A stretch of DNA of 64,000 bases from Vicia villosa (Eukaryota; Streptophyta; Magnoliopsida; Fabales; Fabaceae): contig NW_026705150.1 in the NCBI RefSeq assembly GCF_029867415.1, forward strand, positions 434,001-498,000, in the 5' to 3' direction. The notes beneath the pieces are model-generated. The model did no database searches. It had not been told where the DNA came from and saw nothing but the letters and a program-made list of their open reading frames with translations. The position numbers and the translations under genes are program-made. Within the stretch, counting starts at the first letter, position 1, and the number at the start of each line of letters is the position of its first letter. Shown piece after piece: positions 1-11,500 of this stretch.

Positions 1-1761
1 TGGGTTTCCGCGTGCCCTTCACCGATTTCCAGATTGTTGTATTCAACCACCTGGAAGTGGGGTCCGGTCAACTCCACCCCAACGCGATCGCTTATATCCG
101 GGCATTCGAGCTGACTTACTCGTATTTGAAGAACGCAACGACCGTTCATTTATTTTTCTATATCTTCTGGTGCAACGAAAGGTTACTGATGGTCGTTTTG
201 GGTGGGTGTTCTAGAAACAATTGAAGAAAATCTTTAAATCTTATTCTGACTCCCTAAAAAATTATAAGTCGCGCTTCTATCTTATTCGCCCCTAGTCTAA
301 GGAGGCTCGTGGCAATGTTTTTGCTCGGGTGCCGACTCTGGACGTGCATGGTCGTCATGTCCTTAACGAAATAGGGGAGCCCGTCACTGCTTGGAGACAG
401 AGGTTCAGGTTTTTCTGGTCAAGGGACCACTTCGCGTATGGCATCGACCAGTATCTCACCAAGGTCAACGATTTGGATGAGGACGGTCGGGATGATTATG
501 CCGTCCTTCAGAAATTTGTGCAGGACTTCCCTCCGGTCGCGAAGCTGGATCGCTCGGGGAGGCCTGTAGTTGGTGATGGCGGGGAGCCGGTTACGGAGCC
601 TTGCCTCATCAGCATAAAGGATCTGTTGGCGAGTGGGACAGACGAGGGTGCTGTGGCTTATCTTAGTATCTGCCCCTTTTTCTTTCTGTCTTTCGTGCCT
701 TTTTATTATGGCGGGCTAACTCTTGTGTGTTTATTTTGTTTTTTTTCACAATCAATGAACCGGGCGCGTCATGACAGGATGGTCAAACAGGCGAGCAAAG
801 CCAAGGTGGTTTTGAAGAAGAGTGCTGGTCCTCGGTTAGTTGCTGTGTAGAGATCCCCGACGACTGGTTCGGGCACATCCTCCTCTTCTCCTGTGGCTGT
901 CGGATCTCCGCTGCGGGCTTCCGACCAAGGGGAATCACTGAGGCCTGCTATGGTTCATCCTTCTCCTCTTCGTCAACAACCGAATTCGGACACTTTGGTC
1001 TGTCATAAGCGGCAGAGGGTTGAAGCCGTGGATCTGACTCAAGAGGTGGCTGGTGGTATGTTTTCCCTGCCTTCATGCTTTCTTCAGCCCCGATTCTTCG
1101 AAGGCAGACCCTCTTTGACCATCCCTCGGGCTGAGTCTCTTCATATCGAGGGCCTGGAGCCGTCTGTTCGCCAGAGGTTCTTGGCGCAGGATGCTGCTGC
1201 TGTGGTCAGGGTTCTTGAGATGGCTGCTCTGTATGCCCGTTCGGTGCCTTTGTCTGTGGGGACCGCGAGGAGGATGTCAAGAACAAGAGAACTGCTCTGG
1301 AGGAACGGGACCAGGAGCTGAAGGAACAGGGTGAGGAGCTGGCGGCCGTGAAGGCTCGGTTGGGCGTCAAGGAGGATGCACTGGCTGACGTGCAAGGGCA
1401 GTACACCTTGCTCTACCAGACTTTGTATGGATTGGTGCTGTCCTCCTCGGTGAGGGAGGCTTCTCTTCGTCGATCTCAGGCTCCTGCCGAGAACAAGACG
1501 GAGGAGGAGAAGGCTCTCTTGACCCGGGAGGATCTGATTCATTACATACGAGTTCTGGGAGGAAACTGCGTGGCTGCCGCCGAGGACACCTACAACTCCA
1601 CCGTGGCCCAGCTTAAGTTGAAGAACCCTGGGGTGGATTTGGTGACCGAGGGCACCGGGCCTTATCATTGTGTGGAAGGTGACCAGACCGTCTCTCTAGA
1701 TTTCGGGGAAGAGCCAGCAGCCCAGGAGACCGAGGAGACCCGGATGGAAGAAGGTGTATGA
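1..1761 (+). pseudogene. Antisense gene of D (gypsy-type putative transposon domain, coiled coil), 5'-truncated and broken
   Basis: Reads on the + strand, antisense to D. An open frame at 12-181 encodes a segment with LHPNAIAYIRAFEL that resembles the putative gypsy-type transposon domain (PF04195-like, from memory). A possible intron (GT at 182, AG at 294-295) leads to 296-850, with HVLNEIGEPVTAW and WSRDHFAYGIDQYL, but the join is out of phase, so an indel or another splice is needed. The 329 frame meets TAG at 848-850 and continues to 1321. The frame then shifts by one base near 1255-1265 into a coiled coil (LEERDQELKEQGEELAAVKA) that runs to TGA at 1759-1761. The gene starts outside the window. 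Extra antisense ORFs between pol and the 3' LTR are known in Tat and Athila elements. Its Glu/Lys-rich C-terminus is typical of such proteins; molecular function is unknown. Confidence 0.6.
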
Positions 1762-2097
1762 AGTTTTATTATGTTAAGTTTTTGGCATACGTGCCATTTG
1801 TTATTTTGTTGTGATGTACCAGGGGGGATGCCCCCCCGTTTTTGGTTTGTAAGGATATCACGGGCTCGGCCTTCGTGGCCGTTAGTCGGGCACATTTTCT
1901 GGCTTTTTGCTCGATGTTTTATTTTTATTTGGAAGTTTCTTTTCTTTACTTTTAATGCTTCTATTTGTCTGTGCTTGTTTTTCGAAGTCTGTGTGCATGC
2001 TCTTTGACTCCTTGGACGACGTGTACGCTGGTTTCCAAGAGTTTTATCTCTCTAATGTTTCTGTCGGTTTCCCAAGTGCCTTTATTCCCTTTCCTCT
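1762..2097. other. Spacer between two antisense genes of D
   Basis: T-rich, non-coding stretch between the end of the first antisense gene and a TATA box. It holds a G/C run (ggggggatgcccccc at 1825-1839) that can fold back on itself and may mark the 3' end of the upstream transcript. No protein similarity is recognised. Confidence 0.4.
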
Positions 2098-2105
2098 TAT
2101 AAAAG
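2098..2105 (+). promoter_or_regulatory. TATA box of D's second antisense gene
   Basis: TATAAAAG lies 40 bp before an ATG at 2146, in a pyrimidine-rich setting (ctcttcttcttcatttttctgcag) that looks like a plant 5' leader. The position matches the TATA boxes of the two antisense genes of element B. Confidence 0.5.
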
Positions 2106-2145
2106 GAGGTCTCATGTGCCTCTTCTTCTTCATTTTTCTGCAGAA

Positions 2146-2390
2146 ATGGGTGGCGCAAAGGGGAAGAAGGTTTCCACAATCTCATGCTCTCGCGGAGTCA
2201 CGAAAGTGAAGAAGAAGACGAAGGTCTCTGCTGGGTCTGCTTCACGCTCTCAGAGGGCTCGTGGTCCAGACGTGCAGGTTCGGTCCTCGGGTGTGAGGGT
2301 CGTGACCAACGCAAATGGCTGTGAGACGGAGTGGGATGAAGATTGGTATCAGTATCTCCACTCTGAGGAGTTCACTCGTCAGGCGGAATG
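2146..2390 (+). CDS. Small basic ORF of D (81 aa), antisense to D, interrupted at its stop codon by element A
   Basis: ATG at 2146 opens a frame rich in Lys, Arg and Ser (MGGAKGKKV, VKKKTKVSAGSASRSQRARG), consistent with a nuclear or nucleic-acid-binding tail, ending in an acidic, aromatic stretch (ETEWDEDWYQYLHSEEFTRQAE). When A and one gaatg copy are removed, the frame closes with TGA (2389-2390 plus 39374), so A landed exactly in the stop codon. With A present the frame reads on into the LTR to 2478. A polyadenylation-like AATAAA follows at 39432-39437. It sits between D's pol and the larger antisense gene, like the pol-proximal antisense gene of B, but is much shorter and shows no recognised domain. 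Function unknown. Confidence 0.45.
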
Positions 2391-2919
2391 TGTCATACCC
2401 CAATTTTTGACCCTAAGATCATACATCATTTGCATTCAATCATCAATCAAGAGCACCATTATGATGCTTTATCTTTGATACTGTGATTATCTCTGAGGGG
2501 AATTATCGAGCATTTATAGCCTTTTTATTTGTTTATACTAACCAAAAAAATCAAAAATATATGTTTTGTCTCTTTTGTTTATATTTTGTAGGAAAAAGAT
2601 CGGGCAAAAATCAAAACAGTGCAAGAAAACAGTTTTTTGAAATTTTCAATATGGAAATCGATTTACCCCTGTGGGAAATCGATTTCCTGTGCGCAAAATT
2701 CAAAAAAAATATAAGGAGGGAAGCTTGACATCATTTTGGCACCTTTTTATTTGATCATTTTATCAATTTTCCACCTCATCAAAATTAACTCATTCATTAA
2801 ACCCACTTTAACCTCATTTTACCATTTTTACCATTTAATTGCCACTTTAATCACCAATTAAACACAAGTTAATCACCAAACACAAAAAGACCAATTTGCC
2901 ACTACTCTTGCTCCAATTC

Positions 2920-2928
2920 TATAAATAG
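2920..2928 (+). promoter_or_regulatory. TATA box of element A left LTR
   Basis: TATAAATAG followed by a pyrimidine-rich initiator-like stretch. The same motif is at 36668-36676 in the right LTR. It places the U3/R boundary about 560 bp into the LTR. Confidence 0.65.
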
Positions 2929-3371
2929 AGCCTTCTACTCTCTCATTTCTCAAGCTTGGAGAGCCAAAAAATTGCTTGCAAATTCATTTCTCACCCTTTC
3001 CAAAACCCTCACCCAAAGTTCATTTTCATAAGATTAGTAAGGTTCACATTGAATCTTGCTAATTTTGAACTAAGCCTCCTACATTTCACTCTTTTCTTTG
3101 ATTGTTCATCTCCATACTTGAAGGATCTACACTTTGTGCTTGTTCTTGAAGCTACTTCAACACTTTAATTCAAGAATTGGTAAATTCCTCAATTCTAAGA
3201 TGTAGATCTTTGTTGCTTGTGTTCAATGCATCTTTGATGCTATATTGGTGCTATTTGATGGTGATTTGATGGAAAATTTGTGCTCCTATGGATATGTGAT
3301 CATAAGGTGTTTGTATGTTTGCTTAAGTCAAGTTTTATGCCTCCTAATGCTGATTTTTTGAATGTTGCGTG

Positions 3372-3481
3372 CAGGAAATCGATTTCCCTCTGTAGGAAAT
3401 CGATTTCCACCTTATTTTTTTTCAAAATTTGAACTCTGCACTCAGGAAATCGATTTCCTACAGAGGTAAATCGATTTCCTG
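3372..3481. repeat. 37-bp inverted repeat made of AAATCGATTT palindromes in A's LTR
   Basis: Arms at 3372-3408 and 3445-3481 are reverse complements with one mismatch, separated by a 36-base loop. Each arm itself contains two GGAAATCGATTTCC-type palindromes. Two more such palindromes lie at about 2654-2686. The structure recurs at 37120-37228 in the right LTR. The transcript could form a long hairpin. Confidence 0.85.
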
Positions 3482-3530
3482 CTGGCAGAATGTGTTTTTT
3501 TGCCTTTTTTATGCTTGTTTTGGCTTCCTA

Positions 3531-3783
3531 CTTCCTCCATTTCATTAATATCATTGGATCTAGGATGTTGATAAGTTTGAAATGACCTAATCCATAATAT
3601 TAGATGAATGATATTAATGATAATGTGAGTTGATTATCTTTTATGAATTTTATTCTTCTTCCTCCATTTCATTAATATCATTGGATCTAGGATGTTGATA
3701 GGTTTGAAAGAACCAAATCCATAATATTAGATGAATGATATTAATGATAGTGTGAGTTGATTATCTTTATGCATTTTATCTTC
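3531..3783. repeat. 127-bp tandem duplication in A's LTR, each unit holding a 14-bp hairpin
   Basis: Two near-identical units start at 3531 and 3658 with cttcctccatttcattaat. Each has TCATTAATATCATT (3542-3555, 3669-3682) and its exact reverse complement AATGATATTAATGA (3607-3620, 3734-3747). The right LTR repeats the arrangement from about 37278. Confidence 0.8.
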
Positions 3784-5316
3784 TCCTTCTCCTTTTTTTC
3801 TTTTGATCGATGAAAGTCTTAATACTTTGAGAATTCTTATGGATTCTTAGTAAAGACTAGATCGTTACCTATTTTCTTTTCGTGCGGTATTGCTTTCGGA
3901 AGGCGATCTACATATCGTTCTTCTCGCATGCATTAGCACATAAAGTTTTGACCGGCCTCGTTGTAGGGTGATTTCTACATAAATCACTTGGCGATCTGCT
4001 TAACATAGTGCAATATTTCGTGTCCCGAATAAAAAAGATCAAATATGGAAGAGAATTGTATGCGGTTGATTTAAGACTTGTGGAGGTTTTTATCGTGTAG
4101 TCGCTATGATTCTATCAAGCTTCTGATAAACCCCATTGAATTTAAATTTGAGTACATCATTCACTCACCATAGATCTTCCTACTAACTTTGATAACATAC
4201 TTGACACGTTTCAAGATGGTTATCTTTAACACTTAACAACTAACTTTAATTTCCGTACCTTTACTATACCGCTCTTTATATTACCACTCTTTATATTTCT
4301 TGCTTTATCGCTTTACTTTATCATTTCATCATATTTACCTTCCGTCATTTTCTCTTTGTCCACTTGGACATATGTTTATGTTTCCGTTTTTTTTCTTTTG
4401 TCCACTTGGACCATACTTTACTTTTTCGCTAAAACACTAATAAATAACCAAAATCTAAAAAATACATAAGACTCTCTTTGGACTATCGGTTACTATCCCT
4501 AGCGCTTTGGAGATTCGGACTTATGGACCTAGTACCTCTGGACTCATTCTATTACTATCCTGTGATTGTTCTGTCTGTCCGGCATTGTTCTGTTGTATGT
4601 TTATGTGTGCAGGTATTTCCTTGAAAGCCCTTGATGGTTAATTCCAAGGCATTTATATAAGGATTTTACCCGAAAACAGCCGTTACTCTGCCCGATTTTC
4701 GTCAGAATCTTAATGTGCTTAATGAAAAATGGTGCTAAGACAATAAGTTCATCTAGATCCCCAAGTGTTAATGTGTTGGTATTGATAAATCCAAAGGATG
4801 GGAAAACTACCTTGGCTCTTAATGTCAAGTGTTGGCTTCTTATTCGGTTAGACCGTTTCTTTCCTTAGCTTTTATTTTATGCATTAGGTTAGCCTCTTCA
4901 TCTCCTCCCATTCTTAAATTTTCAAAATCTTCTCCCTTTTTCCAAAATATTCTTATGTTTGCAAACCTTTTCAAAACCTTTTCTCAAAAAATATCTTTCG
5001 CCCTTAGTGGCTTTTCTTCAAAAGTTTAGACACCGTTAATTGTCGAAACGAGTGGTTATACCCCACGATTTTGAAATTGATTGATAATAACGAGATCTTT
5101 TCCGCGTGAGAGAGCTAGTGGCATACTCGTTGATCTTATCCGAGTTGGCGCCCTTCTTTCATTTGCGATGCAAAGAACTTGTTTGTTCTCATGCTCAAGA
5201 TCAATGGCTGAGTATTTCTCTCTAACGACAACAAAGTGTTTATTCGTTTTAAAAACTTTTTTCCCAAAAGCGGAACTACATTAGCTCTGACTTCTCCATT
5301 GCACCGAGGAGGTATG

Positions 5317-6525
5317 TGTTAGAACAAGATTTGTTCTGATCAATTATCTTAGTTTTGATGATAACAATAATATGAATTTTGCTTAAGATTATATGGTACT
5401 CTAATCCAATGCAATTTCCTTTTCAGGAAATATATAAAGAGTATGCATAATTCAGCGCTCAGAAGCTTTGTCTCAAAGGGTTCAGCATGCAACATCAGAA
5501 CATGGTCTGGCAAGACATCAGAAGATGGTCGAAGCAGAATCAGAACATGGGTCTATGGAAGCAACAGAAGAACAAGAGAACAGAAGCACTGAAGTTCTGA
5601 TGGTATCACGCTCAGAAGCACTTCAAGGTCAGAAGATCAGAAGATGCTATGCACCAAGCTGTTTGACTCTGATGATATTCAAACGTTGTATTCACAAACA
5701 TCAGATCAGAAGAAAGTACAAGTGGCAAGCTACGCTGACTGACAAAAGGAACGTTAAAAGCTACTAAAGGCTACGTCAGTAGACACAGCGTGAACAAGGC
5801 TCGAGGTAGTTGACAAAAGCGTATAACATTAAATGCGATGCTGTACGGAACACGCAAAGCATTAAATGCACTCAACGGTCATCTTCTCCAACGCCTATAA
5901 ATATGAAGTTCTGATGAGAAGCAAGGTTAACGAATTCTACATCTATTCTGTGAATATCAACTTGCTGAAACGCTGTTCAAATCAAAACTCAGAATCTTCA
6001 TCTTCATCAAAGCTCACTACATTGCTGTTGTAATATATTAGTGAGATTAAGCTTAAACGTTAAGAGAAATATCACAGTTTGTGATTATCGCTTTTAAGAA
6101 GCATTTGTAATACTCTTAGAATTGATTACATTAAGTTGTAAGGAACTAGAGTGATCGTGTGGATCAGAATACTCTAGGAAGTCTTAGAGGTTATCTAAGC
6201 AGGTTGTAACTAGAGTGATCGTGTGGATCAGTAGACTCTAGAAAAGTCTTAGAGGGTATCTAAGCAGTTGTTCCTGGAGTGATCAGTGTGTGATCAGAAG
6301 ACTCTGGAAGACTTAGTTGCTGACTAAGTGGAGAACCATTGTAATCCGTGCGATTAGTGGATTAAATCCTCAGTTGAGGTAAATCATCTCTGCGGGGGTG
6401 GACTAGAGTAGTTTAGTTAACAACGAACCAGGATAAAAATAACTGTGCAATTTATTTTTATCTGTCAAGTTTTTAAAGCTACACTTATTCAAACCCCCCC
6501 TTTCTAAGTGTTTTTCTATCCTTCA
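5317..6525 (+). repeat. Copia left LTR
   Basis: TG...CA LTR of 1209 bp. TATAAATAT at 5896-5904 is a good TATA box. It contains three direct copies of a motif resembling actagagtgatcgtgtggat between about 6147 and 6300. It differs from the right LTR at about 5573 (a/t) and 6405 (a/g). Confidence 0.97.
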
Positions 6526-6527
6526 AT

Positions 6528-6545
6528 TGGCATCAGAGCGCCGGT
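6528..6545 (+). promoter_or_regulatory. Copia primer-binding site
   Basis: TGGCATCAGAGCGCCGGT begins 3 bases after the LTR end. It is close to the initiator-Met tRNA site of plant copia elements (TGGTATCAGAGC), with T to C at position 4. Confidence 0.8.
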
Positions 6546-6611
6546 TCTAAGGTGCAAGCACTTAACCGTGTTTAGAAAAGATTCAGGAAGAGAAAAACGC
6601 TTCAGTAAAAG

Positions 6612-8531
6612 ATGGTTGATGAAAGTGAAAAGTCTACACCTGCATCTACATCTGGCTCTGCTGAGCAATACAACGGTAACAATGGTTATACTAGACCGCC
6701 GGTATTTGATGGTGAAAACTTTGAATACTGGAAAGATAAACTGGAAAGTTACTTTCTTGGTCTAGATGGTGATCTATGGGATCTTCTGATGGATGGTTAC
6801 AAACATCCAGTAAATGCCAGAGGCGTGAAGCTGACAAGGCAAGAAATGAATGATGATCAGAAGAAGCTTTTCAGGAATCATCATAAATGCAGAACTGTTT
6901 TGCTGAATGCTATCTCTCATGCTGAGTATGAGAAGATATCTAACAGGGAAACGGCCTATGACATATATGAGTCCTTGAAAATGACTCATGAAGGAAATGC
7001 TCAAGTCAAGGAGACTAAAGCTCTAGCCTTAATCCAGAAGTATGAAGCCTTCAAGATGGAGGATGATGAAGACATTGAAAAGATGTTTTCAAGATTTCAA
7101 ACTCTTACTGCTGGATTGAGAGTTCTTGACAAGGGATACCCCAAGGCTGATCACGTAAAGAAGATCATCAGAAGCTTACCCAGAAGATGGGGTCCTATGG
7201 TGACTGCATTCAAGATTGCAAAGAATCTGAATGAAGTTTCTCTGGAAGAGCTTATCAGTGCCTTGAGGAGTCATGAAATAGAGCTGGACGCAAATGAGCC
7301 TCAAAAGAAAGGTAAGTCTATTGCATTAAAATCCAATATCAAGAAATGCACTAACGCTTTTCAGGCTAGAGAAGAAGATCCTGAAGAATCAGAATCTGAA
7401 GAAGAAGATGAACTGTCTTTGATCTCCAGAAGGCTAAATCAACTCTGGAAGACCAAGCAAAGGAAGTTCAGAGGCTTCAGAAGTTCAAAGAAATTTGAAC
7501 GTGGAGAATCTTCTGATGACAGAAGATTTGACAAGAAGAAGGTCATGTGCTATGAATGCAATGAGCCTGGACACTTCAAGAATGAATGTCCAAATCTTCA
7601 GAAGGAAAATCCCAAGAAGAAGTTTCATAAGAAGAAAGGTCTTATGGCAACCTGGGATGAGTCAGAAGATGATTCAGACTCTGAAGATGAGCAGGCCAAC
7701 TGTGCGCTGATGGCGACAGAAGATGACGGATCAGAATCTACATCAGAATCAGATTCTGAAGAGGTATTTTCTGAACTTATTAGAGATGAGTTAGTTTCCG
7801 GTCTAACTGAACTTCTGGAACTCAAGTCTCAGATCAGTCTCAAATACAAAAAGCTGAAAAAGCTATTTGAATTTGAAACAAAGAAGCTTGAGTTGGAGAA
7901 TTCTGAATTAAAAGAAAAACTTTTAAAATTATCCAATAATGTTGGATCTCCTTCTGATTCAGAAAAATCCACTCCTAGTCTAAACCATATTCTGAAAGAA
8001 TATGATTTAAGTTTCAGGAAGTTCTTATCTAGAAGTATTGGCAGAAGTCAGCTAGCTTCTATGATATATGCTGTGTCTGGAAACAAAAGAGTCGGCATTG
8101 GTTTTGAGGGTGAAACCCCATACAAACTTGAACCTGTTGATGAAATGAAATTCACATACAAGCCATTGTATGATCAGTTCAAGTATGGCCACTCCCATGA
8201 TATTAGGCACACTTCACATGCTCAAAGTTTTCACATAACACACACCAAAAAGCATGTGACACAACCTAGGAAATATCATGAAACTCACATTAAAAATTAT
8301 CATGCTGTTCCTCCTATTGCTTACAATGTTAAACCCAAGTTCAATCAGAACTTGAGAAAATCTAACAAGAAAGGACCCAAGAAAATGTGGGTACCTAAGG
8401 ATAAGATTATTCCTATTGCAGATATCCTTGACTGCAAAAAGGACAAAGCACAACATGTCATGGTACCTGGACTCTGGATGCTCACGACACATGACAGGAA
8501 GAAGGTCTATGTTCCAAGACCTGGTGCTTAA
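6612..8531 (+). CDS. gag: Copia gag polyprotein
   Basis: 639 codons from an ATG in good context 86 bp after the LTR. The N-terminal capsid-like region (about residues 30-230; FDGENFEYWKDKLESYFLG, WDLLMDGY) is of the UBN2/DUF4219 gag type. A CCHC zinc knuckle CYECNEPGHFKNEC starts at residue 313. It is followed by an acidic Ser/Glu/Asp run and a coiled coil (about 400-440). The last sensible gag residues are about IIPIADILDCKK; beyond, the frame only mirrors the protease in the wrong phase and ends at 8531. Gag forms the particle that packages the RNA. It overlaps the pol frame by 116 bp and is not in phase with it. Confidence 0.93.
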   Translation: MVDESEKSTPASTSGSAEQYNGNNGYTRPPVFDGENFEYWKDKLESYFLGLDGDLWDLLMDGYKHPVNARGVKLTRQEMNDDQKKLFRNHHKCRTVLLNAISHAEYEKISNRETAYDIYESLKMTHEGNAQVKETKALALIQKYEAFKMEDDEDIEKMFSRFQTLTAGLRVLDKGYPKADHVKKIIRSLPRRWGPMVTAFKIAKNLNEVSLEELISALRSHEIELDANEPQKKGKSIALKSNIKKCTNAFQAREEDPEESESEEEDELSLISRRLNQLWKTKQRKFRGFRSSKKFERGESSDDRRFDKKKVMCYECNEPGHFKNECPNLQKENPKKKFHKKKGLMATWDESEDDSDSEDEQANCALMATEDDGSESTSESDSEEVFSELIRDELVSGLTELLELKSQISLKYKKLKKLFEFETKKLELENSELKEKLLKLSNNVGSPSDSEKSTPSLNHILKEYDLSFRKFLSRSIGRSQLASMIYAVSGNKRVGIGFEGETPYKLEPVDEMKFTYKPLYDQFKYGHSHDIRHTSHAQSFHITHTKKHVTQPRKYHETHIKNYHAVPPIAYNVKPKFNQNLRKSNKKGPKKMWVPKDKIIPIADILDCKKDKAQHVMVPGLWMLTTHDRKKVYVPRPGA

Positions 8532-11500
8532 GTCTGGAGGAGAAGTCAAGTTTGGAGGAGATCAGAAGGGCAAGATAATTGGCTCTGGAACTATAAAGTC
8601 TGGTAACTCTCCTTCCATTTCTAATGTACTTCTTGTAGAAGGATTAACACATAACCTCTTATCTATCAGTCAACTGAGTGACAATGGTTATGATATAATC
8701 TTTAATCAAGAGTCTTGCAAGGCTGTAAATCAGAAGGATGGCTCAATCCTATTTACAGGCAAGAGGAAGAACAACATTTATAAGACAGATCTGCAAGATC
8801 TTATGAGTCAGAAGGTGACTTGTCTTATGTCTGTTTCTGAAGAGCAGTGGGTCTGGCACAGAAGATTAGGTCATGCTAGTTTGAGAAAGATTTCTCAGAT
8901 TAACAAACTGAATCTGGTCAGAGGACTCCCTAATCTGAAATTCAAATCAGATGCTCTTTGTGAAGCATGTCAGAAGGGCAAGTTCTCCAAACCTGCATTC
9001 AAGTCCAAGAATGTTGTTTCTACCTCAAGGCCATTAGAACTCTTGCACATTGATCTGTTTGGCCCAGTCAAAACAGCATCTGTCAGAGGGAAGAAATATG
9101 GATTAGTCATCGTAGATGATTATAGCCGCTGGACATGGGTAAAATTCTTGAAACACAAGGATGAGACTCATTCAGTGTTCTTTGATTTCTGCATTCAGAT
9201 TCAATCTGAAAAAGAGTGTAAAATCATAAAGGTTAGAAGTGATCATGGTGGTGAATTTGAGAACAGATCTTTTGAAGAATTCTTCAAAGAAAATGGTATT
9301 GCCCATGATTTCTCTTGTCCTAGAACTCCACAGCAAAATGGGGTTGTAGAACGAAAGAATAGGACTCTGCAAGAAATGGCCAGAACCATGATCAATGAAA
9401 CCAATATGGCTAAGCATTTCTGGGCAGAAGCAATAAACACTGCATGCTATATTCAGAATAGAATCTCTATCAGACCTATTCTAAATAAGACTCCTTATGA
9501 ATTGTGGAAGAATAGAAAGCCCAACATTTCATATTTCCATCCTTTTGGATGTGTATGCTTTATTCTGAACACTAAAGATCATCTTGGTAAGTTTGATTCC
9601 AAAGCACAAAAATGTTTCCTTCTTGGATATTCTGAACGTTCAAAAGGCTACAGAGTATACAATACTGAAACATTGATTGTAGAAGAATCAATCAATATCA
9701 GGTTTGATGATAAGCTTGGTTCTGAAAAACCAAAGCAGTTTGATAATTTTGCAGATTGTGATATTGATATATCAGAAGTTGTTGAGCCAAGAAGCAACGC
9801 ATCAGAAGCAGAGCTTCTCAGAAGCAAAGAATCTGAAGATCAAGTATCAGCTTCTCTGGAGAATCTAAGCATATCTGAAGAACCATCTGTCAGAAGATCA
9901 TCCAGACTCATCTCTGGTCATTCAGAAGATGTCATTCTTGGAAAGAAGGATGATCCAATCAGAACAAGAGCATTCCTTAAGAACAATGCAGACTGTCAAT
10001 TAGGTCTTGTATCTTTGATCGAGCCAACTTCTGTTGATCATGCTCTAGAAGATCCAGACTGGATAATTGCTATGCAAGAAGAACTGAATCAGTTTACAAG
10101 GAATGATGTTTGGGATCTTGTTCCTAGACCAGATGGATTCAATATAATCGGTACAAAATGGGTCTTCAGAAACAAGCTCAGTGAGAAAGGTGAAGTGGTA
10201 AGGAACAAAGCCAGACTGGTGGCTCAGGGTTATAGTCAGCAAGAAAGGATTGACTATACAGAAACCTTTGCACCAGTGGCCAGGTTAGAATCTATTCGTC
10301 TATTAATTTCATTTGCCACTCAACATAACATCACTCTCTATCAGATGGATGTTAAGAGTGCCTTCTTAAATGGTTATATAGATGAAGAAGTTTATGTCCA
10401 TCAACCTCCTGGTTTTGAAGACTCTATGTCTCCTAATCATGTTTTTAAACTTAAGAAATCATTGTATGGATTGAAACAGGCTCCCAGAGCTTGGTATGAA
10501 CGCTTAAGTTCTTTCCTTCTGGATAATGGTTTCACTAGAGGAAAAGTGGACACTACTCTCTTTTGTAAAACCTTTAAAAGGGATATTTTAATTTGTCAAA
10601 TATATGTAGATGATATTATTTTTGGAACATCTAATGCTACACTTGGAAAGGAGTTTGCTGAGTCTATGCAGGCTGAGTTTGAAATGAGCATGATGGGAGA
10701 ACTCAAGTATTTCCTTGGAATACAAATAAATCAAACATCAGAAGGAACGTATGTTCACCAAACCAAGTATGTGAAGGAACTTCTGAAGAAGTTTAATCTT
10801 CTAGACTGCAAAGAAGCCAAAACTCCTATGCATCCAACATGCATCCTAGGTAAGGATGAGGTAAGTAAGAAGGTAGATCAGAAGTTATACAGAGGTATGA
10901 TTGGATCTCTTCTATATTTGACTGCTTCTAGACCTGACATTCTGTTCAGTGTTTGTTTGTGTGCTAGATTCCAATCAGATCCTAGAGAGTCTCATTTAAC
11001 TGCTGTTAAGAGAATTCTAAGGTATCTGAAAGGTACTACTAATGTTGGCTTAGTTTACAGAAAATCTAAAGAATACAACTTAGTAGGATTCTGCGATGCT
11101 GATTATGCTGGAGACAGAATTGAAAGAAAAAGTACTTCAGGAAGTTGCCAATTTCTTGGAAGTCATTTGATCTCCTGGTACAGCAAGAAGCAAGCAACTA
11201 TTGCTCTATCAACAACAGAAGCAGAATATGTCGCTGCTGCTGGTTGTAGTACACAGATGCTCTGGATGAAGAGTCAGCTAGAAGATTATCAGATATTTGA
11301 GAGTAACATTCCTATATTTTGTGATAATACTTCTGCTATATGTTTATCTAAGAATCCTATTCTTCATTCAAAAGCTAAACATATTGAGATTAAACATCAT
11401 TTCATAAGGGACTATGTTCAGAAGGGTGTTATATCTTTAAACTTTGTTGATACAGACCATCAATGGGCTGATATCTTTACAAAACCCATGGCTGAAGATA

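Larger units (their letters stand above)
2391..5316 (+). repeat. Element A left LTR, first part
   Basis: Starts TGTCATACCCCAATTTTTG directly after gaatg and matches 36139 onward base for base except scattered substitutions. It is interrupted after gtatg (5312-5316) by the copia element and resumes at 14828. ORFs of 60-100 codons in it recur in the right LTR and are LTR sequence, not genes. Confidence 0.97.

Noticed and set aside
1141..1668. 175-codon minus-strand ORF
   Set aside because: It mirrors the GC-rich coiled-coil coding sequence of the + strand antisense gene of D and has no recognisable protein features.
2483..2728. ORFs of 60-100 codons within LTRs (e.g. 2483-2728, 2956-3168, 4829-5029, 44917-45123, 45120-45407, 46095-46364)
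   Set aside because: They recur in the partner LTR simply because the LTRs are duplicates. They show no domains and several are AT-rich low complexity.
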